Assembly: GCF_900104675.1 (NCBI RefSeq)
Contig: NZ_LT629945.1
Span: 2,408,756 to 2,472,755 of the forward strand
Length of the DNA stretch: 64,000 bases
DNA from: Angelakisella massiliensis
GTDB lineage: Bacteria; Bacillota; Clostridia; Oscillospirales; Ruminococcaceae
Reading direction: 5' to 3'
The notes beneath the pieces were generated by a model. That model was not told the origin of the DNA. It was given only the letters and a program-made list of their open reading frames with translations, and searched no databases. Every line of letters begins with the position of its first letter. Within the stretch, counting starts at the first letter, position 1. A program made the position numbers and the translations under genes. Positions 25,039 to 33,539 of the stretch are shown one piece after another.

Positions 25039-26439
25039 GTGGCGGTCAAAAAGATCACCAAGCGCTGGATCTTCAACAGCTTCGGCATCATTCTGGTACT
25101 GGTCATCGCCATAGTCATCGGCGTATCCCTCAGTGTCAAAAGCTACTATTATAATGGGGTGCGGCAATATATTCTCTCCCGGGCGGATTCCGTTTCCGCC
25201 AAGCTGGTGGAATATTCTCAGGATTCCTCCACCAGTTTTCTTTCGCAGGTACGGCGGCTGGTGGAGGAATTTGAGTACAAAACCCAGATGGAACTGATGG
25301 CGGTGGCGGATAAGGACACCATCCTCATCACCTCCAGCGGCTTTGAACCTACCGGCGGAATAGAAATGCCTGACTATGAAGCGGCGCTGTACGCTCAGGA
25401 CGGCGTGGGAGAATATGTAGGCTTCATCGGCAATGAAAAGGTCATGGCCATCTCCTGCCTCTCCCGGGTGGTGGGAGAAGATCTGTCCGCCATGCGGTAT
25501 GTGGTCTCCCTGACCAAGGTGGACGAACAAATCGTATTCGCTATCTTTCTAGCCACCCTGCTGGGGATGTGCATTATCTTCTTCGTCATTTTTTCCAGCT
25601 CCTACTTTGTCAACTCCATCGTCAATCCCATCAGTGAAATGAGCGAAACCACCCGCCAAATTGCTCAGGGAGATTTCGCCGTGCGCCTGGAGGTGACCAC
25701 TGATGACGAGATTGGGGAGCTGTGTCAGTCCATCAACAACATGGCTGAAGAGCTTTCCCTGTCGGAACAGATCAAAAATGATTTCATCTCTTCTGTTTCC
25801 CATGAGCTGCGCACTCCCCTCACCGCCATCCGTGGATGGGGCGAAACACTGATGCAGGAGCCCGCCCCCGATCCTGAAACCCTGCGAAAAGGGATGCACG
25901 TTATTATTAACGAAACGGAACGCCTGTCCTCCATGGTGGAAGAGCTGCTGGACTTTTCCCGCCTTCAGGGAGGACGCCTCAAGCTGGAAATGGAGCGGAT
26001 GGACGCTGTGGCAGAGCTTTCCGACGCAGTGCTGATGTTCACCGAGCGGGCCCGGCAGGAAAATAAGACCCTCACTTATGAAGAGCCGGAATTTTTCGCT
26101 CCTGTCACCGGCGATCACAACCGGCTGCGTCAGGTGTTTGTCAATATTCTGGACAACGCTTTGAAATACTCCGATCCCGGGGATTCTGTTACTGTAACCA
26201 CTCAGCTTTCAGAGGGACAGTTTGTTGTCTGTGTTTCCGACACCGGCGTGGGCATTTCTTCTGAGGATCTGCCCAAAATCAAAACGAAATTCTTCAAAGG
26301 CAAAACCACCCGCCGCGGCTCCGGTATCGGTCTTGCGGTGGCGGATGAAATCATCGCTATGCATGGCGGTTCCCTGGAGCTGAGTTCCCAGAAGGATGTA
26401 GGGACCACTGTCCGGATCACTTTGCCACTGGCGAAATAA
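25039..26439 (+). CDS. Membrane sensor histidine kinase
   Basis: About 466 residues. TM1 is about 11-33, an extracytoplasmic sensor of about 130 residues follows, TM2 is about 167-190, then HAMP (NPISEMSETTRQIAQGDFAVRLEV), the HisKA box FISSVSHELRTPLTAIRGWGETL with the phosphorylated His, and the HATPase motifs DNALKYS, SDTGVGIS and GSGIGLAVADEI. The frame opens at 24931, but GTG 25039 is chosen because AAAGGGGG lies about 11 bases upstream and the N-terminal helix begins right after it. Partner of the preceding response regulator; the sensor domain gives no clue to the stimulus. Confidence 0.93.
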   Translation: MAVKKITKRWIFNSFGIILVLVIAIVIGVSLSVKSYYYNGVRQYILSRADSVSAKLVEYSQDSSTSFLSQVRRLVEEFEYKTQMELMAVADKDTILITSSGFEPTGGIEMPDYEAALYAQDGVGEYVGFIGNEKVMAISCLSRVVGEDLSAMRYVVSLTKVDEQIVFAIFLATLLGMCIIFFVIFSSSYFVNSIVNPISEMSETTRQIAQGDFAVRLEVTTDDEIGELCQSINNMAEELSLSEQIKNDFISSVSHELRTPLTAIRGWGETLMQEPAPDPETLRKGMHVIINETERLSSMVEELLDFSRLQGGRLKLEMERMDAVAELSDAVLMFTERARQENKTLTYEEPEFFAPVTGDHNRLRQVFVNILDNALKYSDPGDSVTVTTQLSEGQFVVCVSDTGVGISSEDLPKIKTKFFKGKTTRRGSGIGLAVADEIIAMHGGSLELSSQKDVGTTVRITLPLAK

Positions 26440-26479
26440 AGACCAGTACAGGTCTGTATCAAGGAAAGGAAGAAGCTCT

Positions 26480-27412
26480 TTGTCTGTTTGCAAAAGAAAA
26501 ACCTCCATCGGTGGCCAGGCGCTCATCGAGGGAATTATGATGCGCGGCCCTCAGTTGACCGCTATGGCTGTCCGCCTGCCCTCCGGGGAGATCGATGTGG
26601 AAAGCTGGCCTACCTATCCGGAAGGAAAGCGCCCTTTTTATAAGACTATGCCCTTTCTCCGTGGTATTTTCAATATGGTGGAAACCTTTTCTCTGGGGTT
26701 CCGCTGCCTGATGAAGTCCGCTGAAAAGGCCGGCGTAGAAGAGGAGGAACCTTCCAAGTTTGAGTTGTGGCTGAGTGATCATCTGGGGGCCAATCTTAAT
26801 ACCGTGGTCTCCACTGTGGCCATTTTATTAGGTGTGGCGCTGGCTGTGGGGCTTTTCATTGTAATTCCCACCTTTCTCGCCTCCTTCCTTACCCCTTGGA
26901 TAAGCAGCACCACTGTTCTGACGCTGATTGAAGGGGCTATCAAGATCGTTATTTTCATTTTTTACCTCTATATTTGCAGCCGCAACAAAGATGTAGCCCG
27001 GGTTTTTGAGTACCATGGGGCAGAGCATAAAACCATTGCCTGCTATGAAGACCTGGCGGAACTGACCCCCGAAAACTGCCGCCGGTATACCCGCTTTCAT
27101 CCCCGGTGCGGCACCAGTTTTCTGCTGATCGTGCTGGTCATCTCTATCCTTGTCACCTCTCTGGTGGGAATTTACAATCCCCTGCTGCGTATGCTGGTCA
27201 AACTGCTGCTGCTGCCGGTGGTGGTAGGTATCTCCTATGAGATCATCAAGCTGGCAGGACGATATGACAATATCTGCACCCGGGTCATTTCCGCTCCCGG
27301 CCTGTGGCTTCAGCGCCTGACCACCAAGGAGCCGGACGCAAGTGAGCTGGAGGTAGCCATTGCCGCCATGAAGGTGGTCATCCCGGAGAACGAAGGCGAT
27401 GACAAATGGTAA
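26480..27412 (+). CDS. DUF1385 membrane protein
   Basis: A 310-residue protein of the DUF1385 family. The N-terminal signature SIGGQALIEGIMMRGPQ is exact, and EYHGAEHKTIACYE with NCRRYTRFHPRCGTSFLLIVLVI are the other conserved blocks. About four to five membrane segments. Function is unknown; in Clostridia the gene is regularly next to prmC and prfA. The start is TTG 26480, with AAGGAAAGGA upstream and no nearby ATG. It overlaps prmC by 14 bases. Confidence 0.92.
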   Translation: MSVCKRKTSIGGQALIEGIMMRGPQLTAMAVRLPSGEIDVESWPTYPEGKRPFYKTMPFLRGIFNMVETFSLGFRCLMKSAEKAGVEEEEPSKFELWLSDHLGANLNTVVSTVAILLGVALAVGLFIVIPTFLASFLTPWISSTTVLTLIEGAIKIVIFIFYLYICSRNKDVARVFEYHGAEHKTIACYEDLAELTPENCRRYTRFHPRCGTSFLLIVLVISILVTSLVGIYNPLLRMLVKLLLLPVVVGISYEIIKLAGRYDNICTRVISAPGLWLQRLTTKEPDASELEVAIAAMKVVIPENEGDDKW

Positions 27413-28274
27413 ACTGACCCTGGAACAGCTGTACCGGCAGGGCCGCAAAACCCTGGCCCAATCCCCTTCCATTGGAGAGGATGCCGGGTTTGAAGCTCTT
27501 TTGCTGTTCCAGAAGGTGTTTCATCTTTCCCGGGAGGAACTGCTGCTTCAGGGCAATCACCTTCCCTCCCCTGCCCAGGAGCAGGAATATGCCGCACTGT
27601 TGGAAAAAAGACTGGCCGGTGAACCCCTCCAATATCTGTTGGGTGAATGGGAGTTTTTTGGTTATCCATTTGCCGTTGGTCCCGGCGTGCTGATTCCCCG
27701 TCCTGAAACCGAGCTGCTGGTGGAACTGGTGTTGGAGCACCTTTCCGGCACAACTGCTCCAAAGGTCCTGGATTTATGTTCCGGTACCGGCTGCATCCCC
27801 ATTACCATTGCCATGGAACATCCCGACGCCGTTTGTGTGGGGGTGGAGCTTTCGGAAGAGGCGCTTCCTTATTTCAGAAGGAATCTGGAACTGAACCATT
27901 GTGACCGTGTCACCATTATCCCTGGAGATGTGCTGCATCTTCCTGCCCATCCTGAATTGACCGGTCCCTTCCATGTGGTTACCTCCAATCCCCCTTACAT
28001 CGCACGAAAAGAGCTGTCTCAGCTGCAAAAAGAGGTGCTCCGGGAACCACAAATGGCCTTGGATGGTGGAGATGACGGACTGCTGTTTTATCGCAGATTG
28101 CCTGAAATCGCTTTCTCTCTCCTGGCTCCCGGCGGACTGCTGGCTATGGAGATCGGAGAAGATCAGGGGGATGCGGTTGCAGCCCTCACCCGGCAGGCTG
28201 GTTTTCAGCAGGTAAAGGTTCATCAGGATCCAGCTGGACATGACCGGGTAGTCACAGGGCTTTTCCTGGTTTGA
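27399..28274 (+). CDS. prmC: Peptide chain release factor N5-glutamine methyltransferase
   Basis: A 291-residue SAM-dependent enzyme that methylates the Gln of the GGQ motif in release factors RF1 and RF2. The N-terminal helical domain includes PLQYLLGEWEFFGYPFAVGPGVLIPRPETELLVE. The Rossmann domain has VLDLCSGTGCIPITIA, and the catalytic NPPY reads VTSNPPYIARKEL. The length is normal. It overlaps the DUF1385 gene by 14 bases and is the last gene of the run; prfA, its frequent neighbour, is absent here. Confidence 0.95.
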   Translation: MTNGKLTLEQLYRQGRKTLAQSPSIGEDAGFEALLLFQKVFHLSREELLLQGNHLPSPAQEQEYAALLEKRLAGEPLQYLLGEWEFFGYPFAVGPGVLIPRPETELLVELVLEHLSGTTAPKVLDLCSGTGCIPITIAMEHPDAVCVGVELSEEALPYFRRNLELNHCDRVTIIPGDVLHLPAHPELTGPFHVVTSNPPYIARKELSQLQKEVLREPQMALDGGDDGLLFYRRLPEIAFSLLAPGGLLAMEIGEDQGDAVAALTRQAGFQQVKVHQDPAGHDRVVTGLFLV

Positions 28275-28364
28275 TGCCAGCCCCTGGCTGCAATTGTAAC
28301 ATCCATCCATCATCTACCCATTGCCCTGCTTCTGGAAGGACAAAACAATCTGTGAAAATTCTGA

Positions 28365-28391
28365 AACCACCGGTAATGCTGGTGGTTTTTT
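28365..28391 (+). terminator. Terminator after prmC
   Basis: AACCACC (28365-28371) pairs with GGTGGTT (28381-28387) and runs into a T tract ending at 28391. Confidence 0.88.
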
Positions 28392-28620
28392 ATTGAAGCT
28401 GTTGGGAAATATCGCTCCTGAGCACTGCCAATACACTCATCAGCCAGCTTTTCAATCCGAAAGATTATTTTTTCCTCCGCATCTTTGAGAACCGGAACTG
28501 TCAGACAGAATTTCAACATCACATTTCTTCTGATGAAAAAATCATCTGCACTTCTTTTTGAACACCCGGATTTAATCCTGACAAGATTTACCTGCGGCAG
28601 TGACGCCTTTTCTGCCAAAG
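28392..28620. other. Intergenic, nothing recognised
   Basis: Part of a 394-base gap between the convergent prmC and lysR units; apart from the two terminators no feature was seen. Confidence 0.4.
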
Positions 28621-28663
28621 AAAAAACGGATGAGAACCTTTGCTCGGTTTTCATCCGTTTTTT
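28621..28663 (-). terminator. Terminator of the chromate transporter-lysR operon (bidirectional form)
   Basis: A stem of about 18 bp (28621-28638 with 28646-28663, wobble included) with A and T tracts at both ends; it lies six bases after the lysR stop codon. Confidence 0.9.
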
Positions 28664-28668
28664 AAGCT

Positions 28669-29616
28669 TTATTTCGTGCTGTGACCAGATTCCTCCTGAG
28701 GATCCTCCATGGATTCCTCCATACCCTCCGGGCCTTTGTCCCACTCAGGATCCCCCGCAAACAACTGCCAAAAACGTTTGGCTGGTGCGGAACAATAGCT
28801 TCCCTTCCGCCGCACCAATGCTACCTGGGTCATCAGCTGAGAATCATCCACCACACGGCTGCAAAGGCTGCCATCATCCATCATCGGTACCATCGATTGC
28901 GGTACCAACGCAACACCCAGTCCTGCTCTGGCCCACATCAGGCAGGTGCGGGCATCATCATTTTTACAGGCAGCCTCCGGCGTCAAACTCAACTGCTGGA
29001 ATGCCGCATTTAAAAGATGCTCAAATCTTCTGTAATAGATCAGCGGCATTCTCGCCAAATCGTGGAGTGATACTGTTTTTGCAGGATAGTCCTGGAAAAA
29101 TTCTTTCTTCGCAGCCACCACCATCGGCTCCTGCTGGAGATAGATACATTCCAACCCATCTTCTCTGAAAGGGGTGCGAACCAGCGCCAGCTCAATGCCG
29201 CCTCTTTGGAGCTTTTCCAACAGCTCAAATGTATTTCCTTCCCAAAGTTCAAAAGAAATATGGGGATAACGCTGATGATAAAGCGGCATCCGCTCATCCA
29301 GCAAAACAGCGCCGCAGGAAGAGATGGTCCCTAAGCTTAGCAGACCATGCAGCCCTCCTGCCAATTCCTTCAGTTCTCTGGTGGTGGATTCCGTCATATC
29401 CACAATCGAGAGGGCACGGCGGTACAGCAGCTGTCCGGCATCGGTCAAACGAATCCGACGCGCGCCCCGATCCATCAGCCGAACCCCCAATTCCTCCTCC
29501 AGCAAACGGATCTGGGTGCTCAGAGGAGGCTGGGAAATCTTTAGTTTTTGAGCCGCCGCGGAAATATTGCCTGCTTCCGCTACCGCCAAAAAATATTCCA
29601 TCTGCCTGATATTCAT
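28669..29616 (-). CDS. LysR family transcriptional regulator
   Basis: A 315-residue regulator. The N-terminal winged helix MNIRQMEYFLAVAEAGNISAAAQKLKISQPPLSTQIRLLEEELGVRLMDR is the typical LysR domain; the periplasmic-binding-like effector domain fills the rest. The last 30 residues form an acidic tail (GDPEWDKGPEGMEESMEDPQEESGH) beyond the usual fold. GAGGAG stands before ATG 29616. It follows two chromate-transporter-type genes with a 19-base gap and is the last gene of that operon, so it probably controls them, perhaps through the inverted repeat at 30794-30826. Confidence 0.93.
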   Translation of the reverse strand: MNIRQMEYFLAVAEAGNISAAAQKLKISQPPLSTQIRLLEEELGVRLMDRGARRIRLTDAGQLLYRRALSIVDMTESTTRELKELAGGLHGLLSLGTISSCGAVLLDERMPLYHQRYPHISFELWEGNTFELLEKLQRGGIELALVRTPFREDGLECIYLQQEPMVVAAKKEFFQDYPAKTVSLHDLARMPLIYYRRFEHLLNAAFQQLSLTPEAACKNDDARTCLMWARAGLGVALVPQSMVPMMDDGSLCSRVVDDSQLMTQVALVRRKGSYCSAPAKRFWQLFAGDPEWDKGPEGMEESMEDPQEESGHSTK

Positions 29617-29635
29617 ATCATTCTCCTCCAGAATA

Positions 29636-30208
29636 TCAGACACCGCCGAAGCGGAAAACCACACCCACTACAGCTGAAGCCGCAATGGCCAAAACAGGAT
29701 GGGGGTTAAATTTCTTCATTGCGATATAAATAAGGACAGCCAATACAATTGCCTTCCAGTTAAAAAGATCCGCAACAGCGCCCGTTACCTTAAACAGATC
29801 CACTTGCAGCAGAGCCAGTTTGAAAACGGAAAATCCTGCCGCCGCAATCAGGCCGACAGAAGCTGGCCGCAGACCATAAAAAGCACCTTTGACCAGCTTG
29901 TTCTCACTGAAGGCTCCCAAAAAGCGGGCGATGATAATAATGATGATGATGGAAGGCGCCACCAGTCCCAAGGTAGCGACTACCGCGCCAGGCAGGCCGG
30001 CTGTGGTATATCCCACATAGGTGGCCATATTGATTCCGATGGCTCCTGGAGTGGATTCTGAAATAGCGATCATATCCGCCAATTGTCCATGGGTAAACCA
30101 TCCGGTAGAGTTGGAAATATCATAAAGGAAGGGCAGTGTTGCCAAACCGCCGCCGATGGCAAACAGTCCCGCTTTGAAGAACTCATAAAACAGCTGAAGA
30201 AAAATCAT
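29636..30208 (-). CDS. Chromate transporter family protein, second half-size subunit
   Basis: A 190-residue membrane protein, one CHR domain. FKAGLFAIGGGLATLPFLYDIS and ISESTPGAIGINMATYVGY are the family motifs (GG...P and STPGpi..n.atf.G). Half-size CHR proteins work as pairs, in opposite membrane orientations. It overlaps the upstream subunit gene by four bases (30205-30208). Members move chromate or, more commonly in gut anaerobes, other oxyanions or unknown substrates; chromate itself is not demonstrated. Confidence 0.9.
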   Translation of the reverse strand: MIFLQLFYEFFKAGLFAIGGGLATLPFLYDISNSTGWFTHGQLADMIAISESTPGAIGINMATYVGYTTAGLPGAVVATLGLVAPSIIIIIIIARFLGAFSENKLVKGAFYGLRPASVGLIAAAGFSVFKLALLQVDLFKVTGAVADLFNWKAIVLAVLIYIAMKKFNPHPVLAIAASAVVGVVFRFGGV

Positions 30209-30765
30209 TTATTGTCCCCTCCTTTTTTCCGACTCTGCACAGTAACATCCAGTGCGATACCGGCAATACCAGCAACCAGTACAAACAAAATAGGAGAAAG
30301 GGAAAAGACTGCCGACCCCAAAAACACCAGTACAAAAATCACCATCGTGGGAGCATCGATCACCGCTTTTTTCCAAAGCTTGATAACTGCGTTGAGGATC
30401 AGCACACAAACACAAACCCGGATACCGGCAAAAGCATTCTGTACCACTGCCAGCTCCGCAAAGTTACTGATAAAGGCGGCAATGATTGTAATAATGACCA
30501 GTGATGGAAATACCACGCCCAATGTGGCGATGATTCCACCCAAAATTCCTTTATTCTTATGTCCGATAAAAGTGGCTGTATTGACCGCGATAATACCGGG
30601 GGTACATTGCCCGATGGCATAATAGTCCATCAGCTCCCCCTCTGTAGCCCAGCCTCGTTTTTCCACAACCTCCCGCTGCAGCATAGGCAGCATGGCATAA
30701 CCTCCTCCGAAGGTCAAGCCGCCAATACGCGCGAAGGTCAAAAACAAATCCAGATACTCATTCAT
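30205..30765 (-). CDS. Chromate transporter family protein, first half-size subunit
   Basis: A 186-residue membrane protein with one CHR domain: FARIGGLTFGGGYAMLPMLQREVVEKRGW, then AIGQCTPGIIAVNTATFIGHK. The partner is encoded directly downstream with a four-base overlap. A Cys-rich membrane segment (VCVCVLILNAV) is a small oddity. AAGGAG precedes the ATG. The pair together corresponds to one full-length ChrA. Confidence 0.9.
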   Translation of the reverse strand: MNEYLDLFLTFARIGGLTFGGGYAMLPMLQREVVEKRGWATEGELMDYYAIGQCTPGIIAVNTATFIGHKNKGILGGIIATLGVVFPSLVIITIIAAFISNFAELAVVQNAFAGIRVCVCVLILNAVIKLWKKAVIDAPTMVIFVLVFLGSAVFSLSPILFVLVAGIAGIALDVTVQSRKKGGDNK

Positions 30766-30793
30766 GCTGTTTGCGCTCCTTCTCTCTTCCTTT

Positions 30794-30826
30794 GAAATTT
30801 TGGTATAATGGATACTTCAAAATTTC
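30794..30826 (-). promoter_or_regulatory. Inverted repeat upstream of the chromate transporter operon
   Basis: GAAATTTTG (30794-30802) and CAAAATTTC (30818-30826) are perfect 9-bp arms with a 15-base gap, about 30 bases before the first gene. The spacing fits a dimeric regulator such as the LysR protein of the operon. A TGGTATAAT sequence on the plus strand lies across the gap. Confidence 0.5.
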
Positions 30827-31095
30827 TATATTGGATTGCTATTTTTGATCAGAAACTTATATCTAATCCATATACTATAGCCATGATATCGTGATTCTCT
30901 CCTCTTGTCAAGCAGCATTTGAAAGATCTGGCAAAACAAGCCAAAACACCAGTAAAAATAACCATTCATTCTTAAAATTTGTCCTTCTCAACGATACAAT
31001 CGTCTTGATACGGACTTGCTTTTTTTAAACAACTGCGCTGATCATTTCCTTTTTTCTTTTTCGCTCTCTATACCGTACCGCCTTTCCAAGCTGCG
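30827..31095. other. Intergenic, nothing else recognised
   Basis: AT-rich stretch upstream of the chromate-type operon. A second weak dyad with TGGATT and AATCCA arms lies around 30830-30870; no gene or RNA was recognised. Confidence 0.35.
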
Positions 31096-31133
31096 AAAAA
31101 GGGCTGCCGTCTGTATTTCCAGACAGCAGCCCT
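31096..31133 (-). terminator. Terminator of the nitroreductase gene
   Basis: A GGGCTGC/GCAGCCC stem extended by GTCTG/CAGAC (31101-31133), followed on the minus strand by five T residues; 54 bases after the gene. Confidence 0.88.
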
Positions 31134-31186
31134 GCATTTACGCAAATGTATCCATCCACTTAAAAATTGTATGACAGTCTCCAGCA

Positions 31187-31690
31187 CTACCTCCTGCTAA
31201 TGACCTCTTCGGCGGATTTTCTGGGACGGGCAGCAACCTCCCCTTCCGGATAACCCATAGGGGCCACCGCCACCACAGTCTCGTTTTCCGGCAGCTGGAG
31301 AACCGCTTTTACCTGATCGGCATAAAACGCTCCCAGCCAGCAGCAGCCCAACCCCTGTTCCACAGCCTCCAGCATCATAAAGGACAGTGCAATGGAACAA
31401 TCCATCGGCTGCGCAAGCTGCCCGCAAGCCATAGCCCGAGGCTCTGCGGTCATGGTCACCACCAGAACTACTGGGGCCTCGCGCACAAAAGTCTGACCAC
31501 AACACGCCTCCGGCAGTTTCTCTCTCAACTGCTTATCGGTAACGGCAATAAAATGCCACTGCTGCTGATTCCGGGCGGAAGGTGCCAGCCGTCCCGCTTC
31601 CAGGACCTGCTGCAATTTCTCTTCCTCCACCGGACGATCCTGATATTTTCTGATGCTTCTTCTGGCGCGAATCGCTTCCATCACTGTCAT
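31187..31690 (-). CDS. Nitroreductase family FMN-dependent oxidoreductase
   Basis: A 167-residue flavoprotein. AIRARRSIRKYQDRPVEEEKLQQVLEAGRLAPSARNQQQWHFIAV carries the FMN phosphate-binding RRSIR..  and the S/N-Q-W motif. The second half, EAVEQGLGCCWLGAF and VAVAPMGYPEGE, is typical of small NADH:FMN reductases and dehydropteridine-like members. The substrate is not evident. ATG 31690 is preferred over the GTG three codons earlier because AAGGAG is ten bases from the ATG and only one base from the GTG. Confidence 0.92.
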   Translation of the reverse strand: MTVMEAIRARRSIRKYQDRPVEEEKLQQVLEAGRLAPSARNQQQWHFIAVTDKQLREKLPEACCGQTFVREAPVVLVVTMTAEPRAMACGQLAQPMDCSIALSFMMLEAVEQGLGCCWLGAFYADQVKAVLQLPENETVVAVAPMGYPEGEVAARPRKSAEEVISRR

Positions 31691-32000
31691 CTGCTTCACA
31701 CTCCTTACCTATCGGCGACACAAAGGAACCCCCATTTTTTCGCACCGTCTGCCTGAGCGTGCCGGAAGGCTCCGACACATCTTCGAGATGTACCCATATT
31801 CCTAACGAAACCAACGAACAATATCTCTGATTTTCCACCCATATGAGCGCAGGCCACAGCATAAAACCAGGGGTGTGTTCTGATTTTTTATGATCTCAGC
31901 TTTTACTTGTTTCCCAAAACAGGTTTCTTCATAATCTATAGCGGTGCGAAGGAACCGCAAATTCCTCCGCACCGCCTGCTTCTTTTGGATGGACAGTCTG
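31691..32000. other. Intergenic with hairpin downstream of glgA
   Basis: GCGGTGCG...CGCACCGC (31941-31948 with 31968-31975) plus an inner AGGAA/TTCCT stem lies just past the glgA stop and may end or stabilise the glg transcript; no clear T tract follows. A second weak area at about 31760-31890 resembles parts of the 18.2-kb repeat and may be a decayed copy. Confidence 0.45.
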
Positions 32001-33425
32001 TCAGCCCATACCCAAAACTCTTTGATACATCTCCATATACTTCTTCGCGCTGCGCTGCCAGGAGAAATCACACTCCATAGCGTGGCATACCGCATCCTGC
32101 CACAGGTCGGGGTTGCGATACAGTCCCACTGCCCGCTTGACAGCTCCCAGCATATCATGAGCGTTATAAGTCTTGAAGGTGTAGCCGTTTCCATTCTCGC
32201 CGCCCAGATCCTGAATGGAATCCTTCAGGCCGCCGGTTTCCCGAATGATGGGAATGGTACCATAACGCAGTGCCACCATCTGTGCAAGACCGCAGGGCTC
32301 GCTCTTGGAAGGCATCAGCAGGATATCCGCTCCCGCATAGATCTTCCGGGCCAGATCAGGCACAAAACCTTTCCGCACCGCAACGGTTCCCGGATAGCGT
32401 GCAGCCATCTCGGCAAAGAAATTCTCGTAAATATAGTCGCCGGTACCCAGCACGACAAACTGGATGCCTTCCGCAATCATGGAATCGAAGATATACCGCA
32501 CCAGATCCAGGCCCTTCATACCTACCAGCCGGCTGACCATCGCCACCAGCGGCTTATCAGGTTCCACATTCAGGCCCATCTGCTTCTGCAGTTCCGCCTT
32601 GTTGATTCCCTTATCCTTGACGGTTTTAACGGTATAGTTCTTATAAATCTCCGGATCGGTAGCGGGATCATAGCTCTTGACATCGATACCGTTAAGGATA
32701 CCGCACAGTTTATACCGCTTTTCCCGCAGAATACGGTCTAAACCAAAGCCGAACCAGCTGTCCAGGATCTCCTCCGCATAGGTGGGGCTGACGGTAGAAA
32801 CCACGTCACTCTGATCAATGGCGCCTTTCATCATGTTAACATTATGATCATATTCCACGATGGGAAGGGCGTAATCAGGCAAACCGGCGATATCGGTAGC
32901 GATCTCCATTCCATACTTGCCCTGATAGGCAATGTTATGGATGGTGAACACGGTGCGGATACCTCTGAATTTCTCAATGCTGCGATAATAAACATTCAGA
33001 AAAACAGGTACCATGGCTGTCTGCCAATCGTTGCAGTTGATGATATCCGGCGCGTAGTCGATCTTGGTGAGCATCTCCAGAATCGCCTTGGAGAAAAACA
33101 CGAACCGCTCCGCGTCATCATAGAAGCCATAAATGCCGGAACGCTTGAAATAATACTCGTTATCCAGCAGGTAATACTTGACATTATTGGCTTCCGCCTC
33201 AAACAAACCGCAATACTGGTTGCGCCATGCCAACGGCACATTGAAGTGGGTGACATACCGCATTTTCTCCCGCAGCTCCGGCTTGATGTCCCCATACAGA
33301 GGCATCACCACACGGCACTCCGCCCCTTCTTTTTTCAGGGCGGCAGGCAGGGAACCTGCTACATCGGCCAACCCACCGGAGGCAATAAAGGGCAGCGCCT
33401 CGCTGGCTGCATACAAAATTTTCAT
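32001..33425 (-). CDS. glgA: Glycogen synthase (ADP-glucose, GT5)
   Basis: A 474-residue glucosyltransferase that extends alpha-1,4-glucan from ADP-glucose. MKILYAASEALPFIASGGLADVAGSLP contains the ADP-glucose-binding K-x-G-G region in its GGLADV form (S-G-G-L). TVFTIHNIAYQGKYG and the C-terminal SKSEPCGLAQMVALRYGTIPIIRETGGLKDSI are the GT5 signatures, including the catalytic Glu of the E-x7-E motif. It is the last gene of glgB-glgC-glgD-glgA. AAAAGGAG precedes the ATG. The 114-base gap after glgD contains a strong hairpin. Confidence 0.97.
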   Translation of the reverse strand: MKILYAASEALPFIASGGLADVAGSLPAALKKEGAECRVVMPLYGDIKPELREKMRYVTHFNVPLAWRNQYCGLFEAEANNVKYYLLDNEYYFKRSGIYGFYDDAERFVFFSKAILEMLTKIDYAPDIINCNDWQTAMVPVFLNVYYRSIEKFRGIRTVFTIHNIAYQGKYGMEIATDIAGLPDYALPIVEYDHNVNMMKGAIDQSDVVSTVSPTYAEEILDSWFGFGLDRILREKRYKLCGILNGIDVKSYDPATDPEIYKNYTVKTVKDKGINKAELQKQMGLNVEPDKPLVAMVSRLVGMKGLDLVRYIFDSMIAEGIQFVVLGTGDYIYENFFAEMAARYPGTVAVRKGFVPDLARKIYAGADILLMPSKSEPCGLAQMVALRYGTIPIIRETGGLKDSIQDLGGENGNGYTFKTYNAHDMLGAVKRAVGLYRNPDLWQDAVCHAMECDFSWQRSAKKYMEMYQRVLGMG

Positions 33426-33467
33426 GTGATCGCTCCTTTTCGCCGCTGTGCACCGGCTGTTTTATCC

Positions 33468-33523
33468 GGCCTGGAAGGACCCCTGCCGCGCACAGCTTTC
33501 GGCAGCAAAAGTCATTCCAGGCC
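33468..33523 (-). other. Intercistronic hairpin between glgD and glgA
   Basis: Perfect 9-bp arms GGCCTGGAA (33468-33476) and TTCCAGGCC (33515-33523) enclose an inner CTGCCG/CGGCAG stem (33483-33488 with 33500-33505). No T tract follows, so an mRNA-processing or stability element is more likely than a terminator. Confidence 0.6.
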
Positions 33524-33539
33524 ACGGACTGGCCCAGGG

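Noticed and set aside
31802-32194. A 130-codon minus-strand frame past the end of glgA
   Set aside because: Most of it is glgA read in another frame; the rest is intergenic sequence with no start signal.
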